64,000 nt of DNA from Hydra vulgaris (Eukaryota > Cnidaria > Hydrozoa > Anthoathecata > Hydridae), in the NCBI RefSeq assembly GCF_038396675.1, contig NC_088927.1:42306001-42370000 (forward strand). Direction: 5' to 3'. The first letter of the stretch is position 1; each line of letters opens with the position of its first letter. Shown piece by piece: positions 20,207 through 31,779 of this stretch. Below the pieces are notes generated by a model. That model did not search any database. It was given only the letters and a program-made list of their open reading frames with translations, and had not been told where the DNA came from. The translations under genes and the position numbers were made by a program.

Positions 20207-23154
20207 TTAACTCTTTATCTTTTTTCGCATCACACCAAGTCTATCATTAAACTTAATCTTTGAAATTGTACCGGATTTTCGTTCTTGTGATTTGAATACA
20301 GATCGAACTTTGTCCACAATTAGCAATCTGTTGTGCTTTTCAGTTTCATCAGAATATCTATGAATATACTGCCCCATCATACCTATTGACCGTTCTGAAT
20401 GGTCATTTATAAAAATCAAAGTTTCAGCATATTTTTGAAAACTTTTGAAGCATGACTGAGTATGCCAATAGTTTGGTGGAAGTGAGAGCCAGTCTTGAAC
20501 TTGTTGCTTATCAAACCCAATCATGTCAAAATTCAGGTAAGAAAAGACATCAACCAAGGCAGACACGGATGGTGGTTTTTTCCCAATTTTTGTATTCATT
20601 TTATAAATTTCCTTGATATCTTGCTTTACTTTATTCTCAGGCTTATAATAGTCAGAGCTAGGCATATCAAATGACAGAATTGCTAATGCAATTTTTGCCT
20701 TCTCCTCTGATGCTAACTCATCATCCAGCAAAGCTAAAGGTATCATTGTTGAATCCAAATACCAACAATGTTTATACTGAGACTCTAATACAGCATCGAC
20801 AGCTATATTTAGAAGTAAAAGACTACATCGACTACATAATTAGAAGAAAAAGAATAGAAAATCGTTACCAAATGATAGAAATCCTGTTGATCATTCAACT
20901 CAATATCCTTCCTTCCTGTAATCAACACTTTACGTCAAAATTTAGAAAGGCGACCATTAGTTTACAATAACATCAAAAAAGTTCGCGTTTCTTTTGAACT
21001 TAAAATTTTTACATGAAGAGTTAAATGAAAAAGTGAACTTTTTTTATTGAAATTGACTTAAAGAACAAATTGTGTATGCATTAATTTTACGACAGTTACA
21101 CATAAAAATTTATATAAATTTGCCATTTAAATTATGACAATTTGTAAGCAGCTTTCCCAAATATTTGATGTATGGCTGTAATGTCAAGAAAAGGAGCTTT
21201 GATGACATCCTCAGATTGTAGATACCATTTTGCATAAAAGCAAACAATAAATTCTGTAATAAGCTTAATTTCAATTTTCAGTTTATCATTTTCCTGAACA
21301 AACGTAAGTTGATTGGATAAAAGCCGAAGCTTTAGATAATAAATTGCTTTTCCAAAAAATCTTGCATGATGAATAGCACCAGTTTTTCTTACTTTATATG
21401 TTATAGGGGATAAGTACGTGACAACTAATTCTGCAAGCTCACTTCTATCATCTCTTATAATACCTGGTTTACTAACGTATGCTTTGCAAAATGTTAATGA
21501 CTTAACAGCTGCCTTTTCTAAAAAACTGCTTTTAACCTTATTCCAATCAAACCGTAACACTAGAACTGAATTATAGTTAAAATTAGGTTCTTCAAAAATA
21601 TTTTTAAGCTTTTTGAAAAGAGGATTATCAGGTCCACTAGTTTCTTCATTGGTCACTAATTTCCAAAAGTGAAGCATTCTTAATTCAGTCACATGATGCC
21701 TACATGCTATTTGGAGGAGATACTTATCCAGTTCTTGAGATATTCTGGAAACTGATCCTTTATTCTTCCCATTGTTGGATGATGTTGTATCAAAGCATAT
21801 TCCTCTAGTTTTTGACGTAAGTTGATACTCCTTAATTAAGTTCATTACACCTAAGAACTGATCTTCACCAGTGGATGACGCTAGTGGAGGTACTCCAAGT
21901 AGGTAAGTCTGTCCATTAATGTTAACTAAAACAGCCATTCTATCCCTCTTTTACATTTTTCCTTTGTTTAGCTCAAACAAGGTCTTCCCATCAAAATAAA
22001 TTATACATAGATATGGAGATGCGTCTATGGCTGCTTTATCATCTTCTTTTGAAATTTTTGCCATGTTTTCATTTTTCTATATGCGGTAGACTGACTGCTT
22101 TTAACTTCTTTAAGATCAACACCTGATTGATATAGAATTGCATTTGTTACCTTCTGTAAAACATTTGGTGATATAGCACAGGCTGTAGCTGTAAGTGAAA
22201 CATTACCAGCAAAAACATCTTTTGGAATTTTTGCAATTACTGTGTCTGGGTTTTCAGAGACTTCTATATGGTACCAATCACCTGGCTCGAAATCATATTC
22301 AATTGAAGTATCATCGCTTAGAATTGTGTCTATAAGTTCAACGTTGGGTACATCATCTCTCAAAATCTTAGGCTGTAAACGATTTTTCTTCCTGATGCTT
22401 TCTTTTGTCTAATTAACAGAAAAAATGTAGTTTTAGTTTTTAATTTTAAAATTAGTGGAAAAAAGAATTAACAGAGCTTGAGAAAGAGCTAAAGTAATTA
22501 ATTAAAAGTATTGAATACCTTTTTTTTATATTTAATATCCTCTGAACCAATAACAAACTTTCTTTCATTTTCCTGATCTTCAAGAAATTTTAGATCTTCA
22601 ATCTTGTCTTTTAGTGATCTTTTTTTATCTTTACTGATTGTGTCTTTGAGATTAGAATTACCAGCCCAAAAAAGTTTTTTTATTTCAATCTCAAACTCGT
22701 TTTGTTTAGCCAAATCACCACTATTTCCCCTTTTTGCATTTTTTTTCAAGTTGGAATGGGACTTATGCAATTTAAAAAGTTTTTTAACTAAACTTAAATC
22801 AGTTAACACATCAAATCCAGCTTTAATCCAGGGTCTCTTGATTTTAGACAAAATACATTCACAACAACTCTCAGAACATCTAGAAAAAAACTTTTTTAAG
22901 GGGACAAGCAATAATACTTGATATTGATACAGATCGACGTTGTTGGTTATATATTAAATGTTGAAGTATATCCAAGCCTGTTGGAAGTTGTATATCTAAA
23001 TAGAAAAATTTTTATTTTATAAATAATTTTTTAGCAACTAATGACTCATTATAATTCCAATATTAATAAAAATGTTTATACCTGATATAGCTGGTTTTGC
23101 CTCTTTTATAATAAAAAGTTCCTTTTTCATTGACCTAAGTTGTGCTTCACTCAT
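20207..23154 (-). pseudogene. hAT-like transposase of the FDTT..N / CRHH family, broken
   Basis: Minus-strand exons: 23,154-23,082 (MSEAQLRSMKKELFI), 22,995-22,519 and 22,408-20,207. Splices are phase-consistent (CAG|GTATAA; TTTAG|AT; AAG|GTATTC; AATTAG|ACA). In order: LPTGLDILQHLIYNQ; a CCECILSKIKRPWIKAGFDV block; KGKM.KRDRMAVLVNI; GICFDTTSSNNGKNKG; ACRHHVTELRM with SGPDNPLFKKL; DDRSELAELVVTYLS; then WYLDSTMIPLALLDDE and the C-terminal FINDHSERSIGMMGQYIHRY. This matches a widespread hAT-like family of invertebrate hypotheticals (FDTTASNTG ... CRHH ... NDxAERgV). Defects: frameshifts near 22,893 and 22,065, a TAA just before the AVLVN block, and a hAT fragment at 20,829-21,165 splitting the 3' part. 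Confidence 0.75.
20829..21165 (+). repeat. hAT fragment inserted in the transposase gene
   Basis: Copy of 15,826-16,220 with internal deletions. It separates the codons for HQIFGKAAYKLS from the downstream LLNIAVDAVLESQYKHCWYL, so the gene cannot read through. The last ~29 bp (AAGCAGCTTTCCCAAATATT) is shared with the other copy, so the exact junction is ambiguous. Confidence 0.8.
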
Positions 23155-23284
23155 TTTTAATGTTTATTGTATGTACTAATCTGTATTTATTAGAAAAATT
23201 CAAAGTTTTAAACTATCAGAATTTACACGAAAATATATGTATATAACATTAGGCATAACAGAAAATATATTTTAAAAAATACCA

Positions 23285-23609
23285 ATTTTTATGATTTTCA
23301 ATATCACCAAACATAGATTTTTGAGAAGTAAGGAAAAAACCATATATTTTTAAACAAAAATATAGGCCTATATATATATAGCAGAAAAAAAAAATTCGAA
23401 AAAAAAAAAAAAAATTGCCCCTCCCTCAAGACGCCCGAAAACGACCACTTTCGGTCAATTTTCCCCTAAATTATTAGCCTGAGGGATGGGGGGGGGGTCA
23501 AAAGTGAACGGACAGCGCTCAAACTTTGTGAGGCTCATTTTTTATATGTTTGCCCCAAATTTAGGGGGGATGGTTTTTTAGATTTGAAAAATCACTTTTT
23601 TGAATACCC

Positions 23610-23610
<1 letters not shown>
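23285..23610 (-). repeat. Right TIR of the 4.1-kb element
   Basis: Inverted relative to 19,489-19,745; contains CACCAAACATAGATTTTTGA and ends TTTGAATACCCC followed by TA. Includes an extra GC-rich patch (ACGCCCGAAAACGACCACTT). Confidence 0.85.

Positions 23611-23697
<87 letters not shown>
23611..23697. repeat. (TA)n microsatellite, right flank
   Basis: About 87 bp of alternating TA directly after the right terminus; continuation of the target repeat. Confidence 0.95.
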
Positions 23698-23698
<1 letters not shown>

Positions 23699-24289
23699 CA
23701 ATTAAAAATAATAGTATCTCCACAATTATAAAGTTGGAAATGCCCCATAAGGAAGCACATGAAGTGATTCAGAAAGTGGTTTCACAAAACATTGCTTTTA
23801 TATGGTTAACAAAATCATTCCTTCCAAAAATTGGTTCTAACAGAGTTCAACAAGAATTCTAGATGACCATGACTCACATAACTTTATTGAGTTATGAGAT
23901 GTGGTTGTGGAAAACAAAATACATATTGTTGAGTTGTCTGAACACTTAGAACTTAAAACTGTCACACTTTGAACTTGAGCGAGCTTGAAGTGAATCGTTT
24001 ACCTCAAGCGATATCAAATTTGGTTTTCAAACTTGTAGAATCTATCCCTATGGTTCAAATATAGTTCCAGCAGAAGCTTACATTAGTCCCCCCAAAAAAA
24101 TACCTCTCAAGCTTTTCCTATTCTCTATGGTTTAAATAGGCTAAAAAAACTAAAAAGACATTTTTGTTCATTTAAAAGAAATAAATGCAAAACGTCATTT
24201 TTTTAAAAAACACATTTTTTTAGTGAAAAAAAACGTATTTTTTGAAAAAATAACGTATTTTAGGAACTTTCTTCAAAATATATATTTCC

Positions 24290-25790
24290 AGTTTAAAAAA
24301 ACGAAACATTTTTGTGTTGCTTCTTTGTCAAGCCCTTCTTTAGTTTCTTTCTGTTGTCTCTGGCAACGAGCATGAGAATCTGTTTCATGTTATCTAACCT
24401 GTTGCCTCCTACAAAGTCCTGGATTAGTCTAACAATCCTTTCTGCACAGTCATTAATACATAAAACTGACTTGAAAATTTTTTTAAATTAATCAAACGAC
24501 TCGTTGGCACCTCCCTTGAAACACTTCTCTACCTCACCAACAGGAACTTTAGCAACCTTGAACAGAATCCAGCTCTGGGAACCTACCATTTCAGTAAGCT
24601 CCGTTGACCTCGTAAAAACCGGTTTCCCCATATAAAACAGCATGGAGACATTACACTTGATATATATCTCCAACTTCTTCTTCTTTACTTTTTTGCTAAC
24701 ATCATCATTAGCTAGGACCAGTATAACTAACTATCTGTTAAGTACTATGCATGCCGCTGCATGTTGACAAGAAGGTCCTAGTTTTGGTTAACAGTCCCTT
24801 ATTTCGAATAATGACTTAAAAGCAGATAAGTCGTTTAAAGTTGACTTATTTGTCATATAGATTTTTAAAAACCAGATTTTTAAAAATCAGGTTGTCCATA
24901 GCATATAGAAACATCTTTATCATCTTCTCTTCTTCACTCTTTACATGGGCTATCTTCTCATTCATCTTCAGGGTCAGCAAGTATAGAGCATTTTCCATGA
25001 ACATTATAAACAAGTTATAATTATTAAAAATGTACTTTCCACTAAAAATAAAAATTATTAATAATATATTTTAACTATGCCTAGTTTTATGACAGGGTCC
25101 AGATTAAAAAAATGACACCCTGGTATTTCTCCTCCTAAATAGAAGACAATTAGTTCACAGAGCTTCTTATAGTCTCCCCTGTTAAATGTCTTTGTAGTCA
25201 ATGCATTTTTGAAAAACTCTAAGACATCTCTGTAATGTTGTTCAGGGATGATACAACCTGAAGCTCATTCCAATCAAAACTGATAACCTCCTCCATCTTG
25301 TCCACCTCTTCCTTGACGCTTGACTAATAATTGCTTTATGCAATCTTAAATATAGTGCTCTCCTAGACCTTTTTTTTCTCTCCAGTGAGAGATTCCATGA
25401 AATAAGAGATCTGTAACTTCAATATGTGTTGCCTGCAGAAAAACCAGAGAAAAAGGATGTCTAGAATATTTGTGAGAATGGTAATGACGCCAACAAATAC
25501 TGCAGTGTTGGAAGCAGTGGTGTCATAACATATGACGAAGATCTGATCAACAATTTTGTAATACTTTAAAAGATTTAAAATTAGATCTGCCTGGTCAACT
25601 CCCTTGGAGCTTTCAGCTTGAACTAATCCAAGGAGGGTATTATTTGTGTCATCAATATCTGATGAAGCAACACTAACAGAAATTTTTCAACAGTAGCATT
25701 AATATTCAAATTCTCCTCAATTTCTCTGATCTTTTTGCTGTCAAAGTGCAGCACAAGTCTCTTTCCCTTTAAAGTTTCAAGGCAATGATT
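24290..25790 (-). pseudogene. Diverged relative of the same hAT-like transposase family
   Basis: Minus-strand frames give, 5' to 3', KRLVLHFDSKKIREIEENLN (HWDGK-like block), VICYDTTASNTAVFVGVITI, FLWFFCRQHILKLQISYFME, FNRGDYKKLCELIVFYLGGE and finally SVLCINDCAERIVRLIQDFV with RLDNMKQILMLVARDNRKKL. These are the family landmarks FDTTASNTG, CRHH(I/M)xEL, RxDYxELxEL and NDxAERxVxLI, in the correct order. Many stops and frameshifts separate them. It is a different subfamily from the 20-23 kb copy (it keeps DTTASNT and NDCAER). No TIRs were found. Confidence 0.65.
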
Positions 25791-26874
25791 GGGGTTTTTT
25801 ATCTTTCAAACTCAGTGTAGTTTAAACAATTATTTTAAACAGCATGCTTTAATAAAGATTGAAAATAAAATTTCATGATTACAGTTATTTTCTAACATCT
25901 CTGAAATCGATTTAGCTCAGACTGTGGCTCGTTTTTGGAGTGATTTCTTCTGCGCCCTTGGACAACCAGTCGTACATTCTGTTGATCTATAATTTGGGAT
26001 ATATCAACAAATCTCAAATAAAAATTTTTTGCTCAACCATTAGTGAGACTTAATCTAGATACAAAGCTAAAAAAATTATGTTTATAAATCGATTACAACA
26101 TATCATTAAAAAAAATTTTTCTATTTTCTAAACTCCACAATTCCCGTATTTTCCTCATTTTTTGATTTATACACTACAATTAGTAATAAAAATCTATTAG
26201 TTTTTGTGATTTTTAATGATTTTAAGTCATTGTTGTATACTCTATTTGCTTTTACATTAGAATATTTTATAATAATTTAAAGAAAAACTTTTCAAAAGTA
26301 AATGAGACATTATGATGATATAAAATTAATTTGATAATTTCTAAATCTTGTTTTAGAAAGAAAAACGCTTGCGGTACTTGAGCTTGCTACGTTTGTTTCA
26401 ACATTATTGACGATGAAACATTTTTATTGTTATCGTCACAAATTTGTATATTATATACCTCTCCATTATCTGTTGATACGTTTTCACTGTCATTACTTGA
26501 AATGTATTCTTTATCAATCATTTCTTCTATAAATGCTTCTATTTCTTCTTCAGACTTTTCTTCGTTTCATAATCAATATTTTGTACAAACCTTTTATTTT
26601 CCAAACAAACAATTACAATTTTTTTTTGATTAAACCGTCTGTATACCGTGTGTATATATACACACATAAATAGGTGCTACAACTTTTTTACTTTTTGAAA
26701 ATTTTCCTTTTTTAAATGTTTAACAGCAAAGTTTTCAATAACTTTGGCTATTGTTTTTTTAAATGGTCTAGTCAAAGATGCGTGAATCTCACTTTTTCCG
26801 CCATCGTGTAAATACTGAAGAGTTCCAGACACATTAGTTCGTCTTTCGGCTTATTCGGTCTTCTAATTTCTTCT
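25791..26874. other. AT-rich spacer between transposase remnants
   Basis: No gene supported. The short plus-strand open stretch at 26,427-26,633 lies opposite the decayed 3' end of the hAT gene and is treated as chance. Confidence 0.4.
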
Positions 26875-27880
26875 TTATTTTAATGAAAGTTCATCAGATC
26901 CGAAATTCTTAAGCATAAAAGAAAATGTCGCATCTGCAGAAAGCAGATTTGCATCTTCTCGACAAAGGGCTTCTACAGTAAGCTTCACTGGGAGAAGTGC
27001 AGGAATAATGTTTTTAACCGACAAAATTTCAGCATCTAGAATAACGATATCAGATGCAATGTCAATCAATGCTTTTCTAACACAGCTTTTTAGCTTGTTA
27101 AACCTTTCAAGCATTTTGACTAAGCTATTCCATCTAGTTCTAGTGTCCATAATAAGTTTCAATTGTTTTCTAAATTCTTGTTTCACGTATACTTGAAGAA
27201 TATCATTTGATGTTCTCGAAAAACAAAATTTCTTTACAATCGAACGAAATTTTTTGATGAGAAAATTTAATCCAAATTCTTCAGTCTCAACAAGCTCAGC
27301 TTCATTATAAGTTTGTTCAATCAAGCCATCATTTTCATCTTCAATGTATTCTTCATCCGATTCATCGAAGTCACTTACTTGATCTTCTACACTAACAACT
27401 TCTGAAAATGTGTGAGCCACCAATTCAGTTGTATTCAAATTATTATACAGAACATCAATTACAGCTAAATGTATCGCTTGTGCGAAGCTCAACTGCTGAT
27501 TACATGGCAAAAATTGTCCAACTTTTTGCATCACAGCTGCCCCATCAGTTGTTATAGACGTAATACCTTTATTGATATATAGATTGTTGTCTTGTAATGT
27601 GGTTTTCAGAGCCGTGATGCATTTTTCTGCAGGGAAACGTCATTCAACAGGTACTAAACCTAAATTCCAAAACTGTTTCTTGCCATGGACATTCACATCT
27701 AAATAACATTGGTTTCTTGAAGATGTCCATTCATATAGAGTTAAGCAAAATCTTGTTTCATCTTCTTTTAAATTTATAAAATCTTGCATCATTTTAGCCG
27801 GCAATTTTTGTGCGTATTTTACAATCAATTTGCAAATCGAGTTAGGTGATTTTGGTAATACATAATCTCGAGCTTACATT
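26875..27880 (-). pseudogene. hAT transposase fragment
   Basis: Reading from 27,880: KLIVKYAQKLPAKMMQDFIN, LTLYEWTSSRNQCYLDVNVH and FWNLGLVPVE, an in-frame TGA at 27,640 (expected CGA), then RFPAEKCITALKTT, GITSITTDGAAVMQKVGQFL, an acidic insert, MDTRTRWNSLVKMLERFN and a C-terminal helical region to the TAA at 26,875. TTDGA, TRWNS and LDEWTS-like motifs are typical of hAT transposases. The conserved CxxH before HLAVID is replaced by SFAQ, so even apart from the stop it is probably inactive. The BED finger and C-terminal dimerisation end are missing. About 330 codons remain. Confidence 0.75.
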
Positions 27881-28149
27881 TTGCTGTTAGTTTTTTGATC
27901 CTCTTAAATAATGAATCAAAACAGAATTTTAATTTTTACATCGCTTTTTGTATTCCGAATAACTTTCCTTTGAAGACATTTTAGGATGTGCTGTTGACAA
28001 TAATTTAACTTGTTAAACAAAACAAAATTAAAATTAAATAGTTATCAAATAATGTTGTTAAATTAAAACTGCTATTATTCCTGCTATTATTTGCTTACCT
28101 ATTTAAAAAATATTGATGCAAATAATTCAATACACACCGCACTCAATAA

Positions 28150-28330
28150 TTTTCGAAAATAGGGATAACAGATGCCGCTGGCCAGCAGGTTGGAAAATAA
28201 GACTCTGATAAGCACTTGTTAAATAGTTTTGAAAGTAAAGACGACAGCTCTGGAGAACACTTTTGCAAGACAATAACAGGTATTGTTGCAATTAATAGAA
28301 CACTTCTGCAAAACTATAACAGGTAATTTG
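28150..28330 (-). mobile_element. Short LINE fragment
   Basis: Matches 62,230-62,360 closely (AAAATAGGGATAACAGATGC; AGCAGG(T/C)TGGAAAA; AAGACTCTGATAAGCACTTG), a part of the minus-strand LINE upstream of its RT core. The end (GGAGAACACTT...AACAGG) is locally duplicated. Confidence 0.75.
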
Positions 28331-29104
28331 ACACAATTATAAAGGGAAACACCCATGCTGAAAAAAAATTCAAAAATTGTTCACTAAAAAAGCAAAGCAA
28401 AAACTAGTTGTTAGAAAGTTCTGAAATCGTGTCAGAAGAAAACTCATAATGTGATTTATAAGTGATAAAAGTTTTTGGAAAAATAACTTTTCTATGAGTA
28501 TTTAATCATTTTACTTCAAGGTCATACAATTATAAAAATAATTGTTAAACGTTACTATGACAAAAAGAAGCTATACAATGGGATCAAGTCAATCGAGAAC
28601 GAGCTGTCCAAAATCAAAATACAGCAAATGTAAAAAAATGTAAACCTTTTCACCGATTCATGACTCTCTTTAAGCATTTTGCTTAAAGAAACCACTACGT
28701 GCGCTTGCTAAAATTAATATTAATTTTGCTGGGCAATTTTTTACTATGCAAAGTAGAGGAAAGATATTAAATGACGGACTATGGAACTTATTTTGTTGGC
28801 GCAAATCGTAAACTAAAAAAAACTTATTACTATTGTAGATAATAATAAAATTAACAACTTTACAGAAAATAAAAAACTGAGTTTCACTTTAGTGCTTTAT
28901 AAAGATTTCATCTTGGCGGTCTATTTGAACAATGGTAAAAGCTGTAAAATGTGTTACAACTGTAATTCTAAAAAAAGTCGGTATTACTGATGAAGAACTT
29001 TATGTTCATGTAAATGTCAATTACAGATACTTTTTTTTACCAGTGTTGAGAGTTTATTAAATTTTTGAATTTTTGAATTTTAAAATAATGCGCATAAAAA
29101 AAGA
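28331..29104. other. Unassigned AT-rich sequence
   Basis: No gene or element identified. A short stem TTTAAGCATTTTGCTTAAA lies near 28,670. Confidence 0.4.
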
Positions 29105-29335
29105 TCCAATCAAAGTTATAATACTTTCTTTTTATCATCACCTCGAACTACATTACAGCATAAGTTAAGACTTTTTTGAATGTAATCACGCCTAAAATAG
29201 GTTAAAACTGAAAATTTATTTATTGTTCTACAATGTTATCAAAAAGCAAGAATTCGAACTCATCATTTATTAGTATTAACTCGCTCTTATAATTTGAGAT
29301 ATCGAAAACTAGGACTTTCTTACGTCACACCACGG
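29105..29335 (-). repeat. Solo terminus of the 31.8-kb pogo-like element, inverted
   Basis: About 230 bp match the reverse complement of 31,780-32,010: TCACCTCGAACTACATTACA, AAGTTAAGACTTTTTTGAAT and the terminus TACGTCACACCACGG. No flanking TA follows the terminus and no second end is nearby, so it is a truncated copy or an end fragment. Confidence 0.85.
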
Positions 29336-30593
29336 TTTTGCTGGCTCAACAAAAACAAAAACTTTTGAGTCAATATAAGACTTAACAAATTGCTTGTGAA
29401 GTTGTTAACGTAAAAAAACGACTTTTTTTAAGAAAAGATTTTTTATATTTACATCTTAAATGCTTTAAAGATAAAGTATGGCAATATCTTTTTCAAATAT
29501 CACCATTAGCAACTGCAACTTAGCAACTGTGATTTGGATAGCTCTAAAATAAGCATTTTTTTAAGGTGGTTCACCAGGGAATAAAAATGATACATAAAAA
29601 AGTGATAATTTCTTTTAACTGTGAAAGATTTATCTTTTAAGTTAACTTTAAAGAATTTGTGACTTGCTTGATTTAATATATGGCTTATATTTGGCTTAAT
29701 TTAGCTCTATTACAATACAAAGCTCCACAGCAACCGCAGATTTTCTACTTGTTTGGAAAGGATTTTAGACTTAAATTCAAATGGACTAAAAATCTAATGT
29801 AGTAAAAAACTTAAATGTTTGGGTTTTCAATTAAAGATTTTCTTTATTACAATGTAATCATATAAGTTGATATATGAAAGAATTTCACTTATAAGTATTG
29901 CAATTGCAAAAAATGTGTAGTTTCTGTCCCCATTCTTAAATATCGCAAAAAATATAACGCATTGCAAAAAATATCCCTCCAAAAATTAAACCTATAAAAA
30001 AAAATTAAAAATTTAATTTTTTAAAAATTTAAAAAATTAAACCTATAAAGTACTACCGAAAACTCTTACTCTAACATTTTTTTATGCATAAAAAAAACTT
30101 TTTTGTAAATAACCACATTATCAATATTTAAAAAACTATTTATTTTAAAACACAAGCTATATATGCATATACTGTAAAACATATATAGTACTACAAACTT
30201 CATATACGCAATTATATATACATATATGAAAATAATACCATAAACTGCTTTAATGCAGTTTCAATTTCACCCATTTTTTAGTTGTTTTATTTAGTTGTTA
30301 TAGAAAATGCTATCTCGTCTAACTTATTTTTTTGCCTTCCTCTATACGCAATATATTGCATATATGGTATTTTCTAAATATAAATATATGTTCTTGTAAT
30401 TAGACAAGACCATAAAATGAGCAAAAAAAGTCTTTAAGTACGAGCAAAAAAATCTTTATTATAATATATATAATTATAAAAGTCCTTCTTATTAGTTGTT
30501 TACTTAAAGACTACCGCACGCAGACAGAGGCACGAGAGGGTAGGTACAACTGCAGAGCAGAGTAGATTGGCTGAATAGATCATTTGTATAGTA
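29336..30593. other. Unassigned AT-rich sequence
   Basis: No gene recognised. A GC-richer patch at 30,515-30,565 (GTAGGTACAACTGCAGAGCA) resembles the reverse complement of 35,700-35,760. Confidence 0.4.
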
Positions 30594-31535
30594 GGGAAGA
30601 CAGGGGCTAGTTGGCAGCATGGGTAAGTTCAAGAACTGCGTTTATCTTCAGAGCCTTTCATTAGAAACTGACAAAAATTACACATAACCTTCTTAATTGA
30701 TCATTTCATCATTCACTAAAGTATTGTTAGGATTGCGCATGCGCATGGAAGATATTAGGATTTATGTGTTTTTTGGACAAAAAAGTAACTTTTAGAACAT
30801 CGTTTCTTTTTTACTTTACAAATAAAATAGTTAGTCGTATGAAAAAAAATTTGTAAAAATTTCATTCACAATTGGTTTACCTTTTCCAGTCAGACTTTTT
30901 TTTAATAGCTGCCGTTTTTCAGGATCTATAGACTGATTATTAAAAAAAAGGCTTTTGTGGTAAGTTTGCAAAATTTTCACGAGGTAAGTTGGCTCATATC
31001 ATTTACTATGGAAAAGTATATATATTTTTATAAAATTAATTTTTTTTAACTTTTAACAGTGTTGAAAAAATTTATTTTTACAAAAAAATTAAAAATAAAT
31101 TTTTTTCGGGTTTTTTTTTTACAGATAAAAGGTGGGCTACTGTTTTGGCTGTAATACTTACTAATATTTGGTCCCAGCTAAAAGAAATATTAAATTTTTG
31201 ACTTTAAATTGTTGCCAAAATAAATAGTAAAATAGTTTCTTTAAATTTTGCACTTAATAGTACATTAATAATCATTTTTATTAATACATTAATAATCATT
31301 TTTTGTACATTAACAATCATTTTATAGTTTGCACCAACTTACTCCGGGGTGGGGTCCTTTTTTTTATGAGGCCCCACAAGGGCTCCAAGAAAATTTTTTT
31401 ATGATGAATGCAAGTTTAAAATGTTACCTAAATTCATACTCTTTAAGACTGCGCTTTAACATTTACAAAGAATTTCGGCGTTAGGGCTACAGAGCTCAAA
31501 GAGTAAAAACGGAGGCAACTAGCTCCGATCTCCCC
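30594..31535. mobile_element. 0.94-kb MITE, TA target, ~28-bp TIR
   Basis: Left end TA|GGGAAGACAGGGGCTAGTTG and right end ...CTAGCTCCGATCTCCCC|TA are imperfect inverted repeats flanked by TA. No coding sequence inside. Similar GGGGAGA termini and TA target occur in the pogo-like element at 40,023, so a pogo/Tc1-superfamily origin is likely (inference). The block at 31,425-31,460 is shared with 18,510-18,545. Confidence 0.65.
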
Positions 31536-31689
31536 TACAAACGCCAGATATAAACTGATTGTAAAATCAGCTGAATTCTTATAAAAAATTTGACAAATAA
31601 TTGGCAGATCACATGCACACAAAGCACTCCAAATCGAATGTTAATAAATAATCAATGTTTTAGAGACTTTAACAATTAATTAAGAAAAA

Positions 31690-31779
31690 TTAGAGTCTTC
31701 CATTTTTTTTTTCAACTTAGGTAGTAAACTATTAGTTAAGAAAATTTCGAGTTTTACACTTTTTTTTTTAACTTAGGTA
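31690..31779 (+). repeat. ~60-bp tandem repeat split by the pogo-like element
   Basis: The motif ACTTAGGTAGTAAACTATTA...TTAAGAAAA(A)TT recurs at 31,690-31,779 and again at 34,246-34,320. The element at 31,780 is inserted at the TA of AGGTAGTAAAC, so the tandem array gives the pre-insertion sequence. Confidence 0.7.

Larger units (their letters stand above)
19489..23610. mobile_element. Complete 4.1-kb DNA transposon inserted in (TA)n
   Basis: Both ends carry the inverted terminus GGGGTATTCAAAAAAAGTGA (right end TGAATACCCC) and long imperfect inverted repeats (19,489-19,745; 23,285-23,610). On both sides the flank is TA within a (TA)n tract, so the target duplication could be TA or a longer even number of bases and cannot be resolved. 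The interior holds one minus-strand multi-exon transposase pseudogene. A second insertion (20,829-21,165) interrupts that gene. Confidence 0.85.

Noticed and set aside
22604-22921. 105-codon plus-strand open frame
   Set aside because: Antisense of the second exon of the hAT-like transposase, which carries the conserved CCEC/KRPWIKAGF block.
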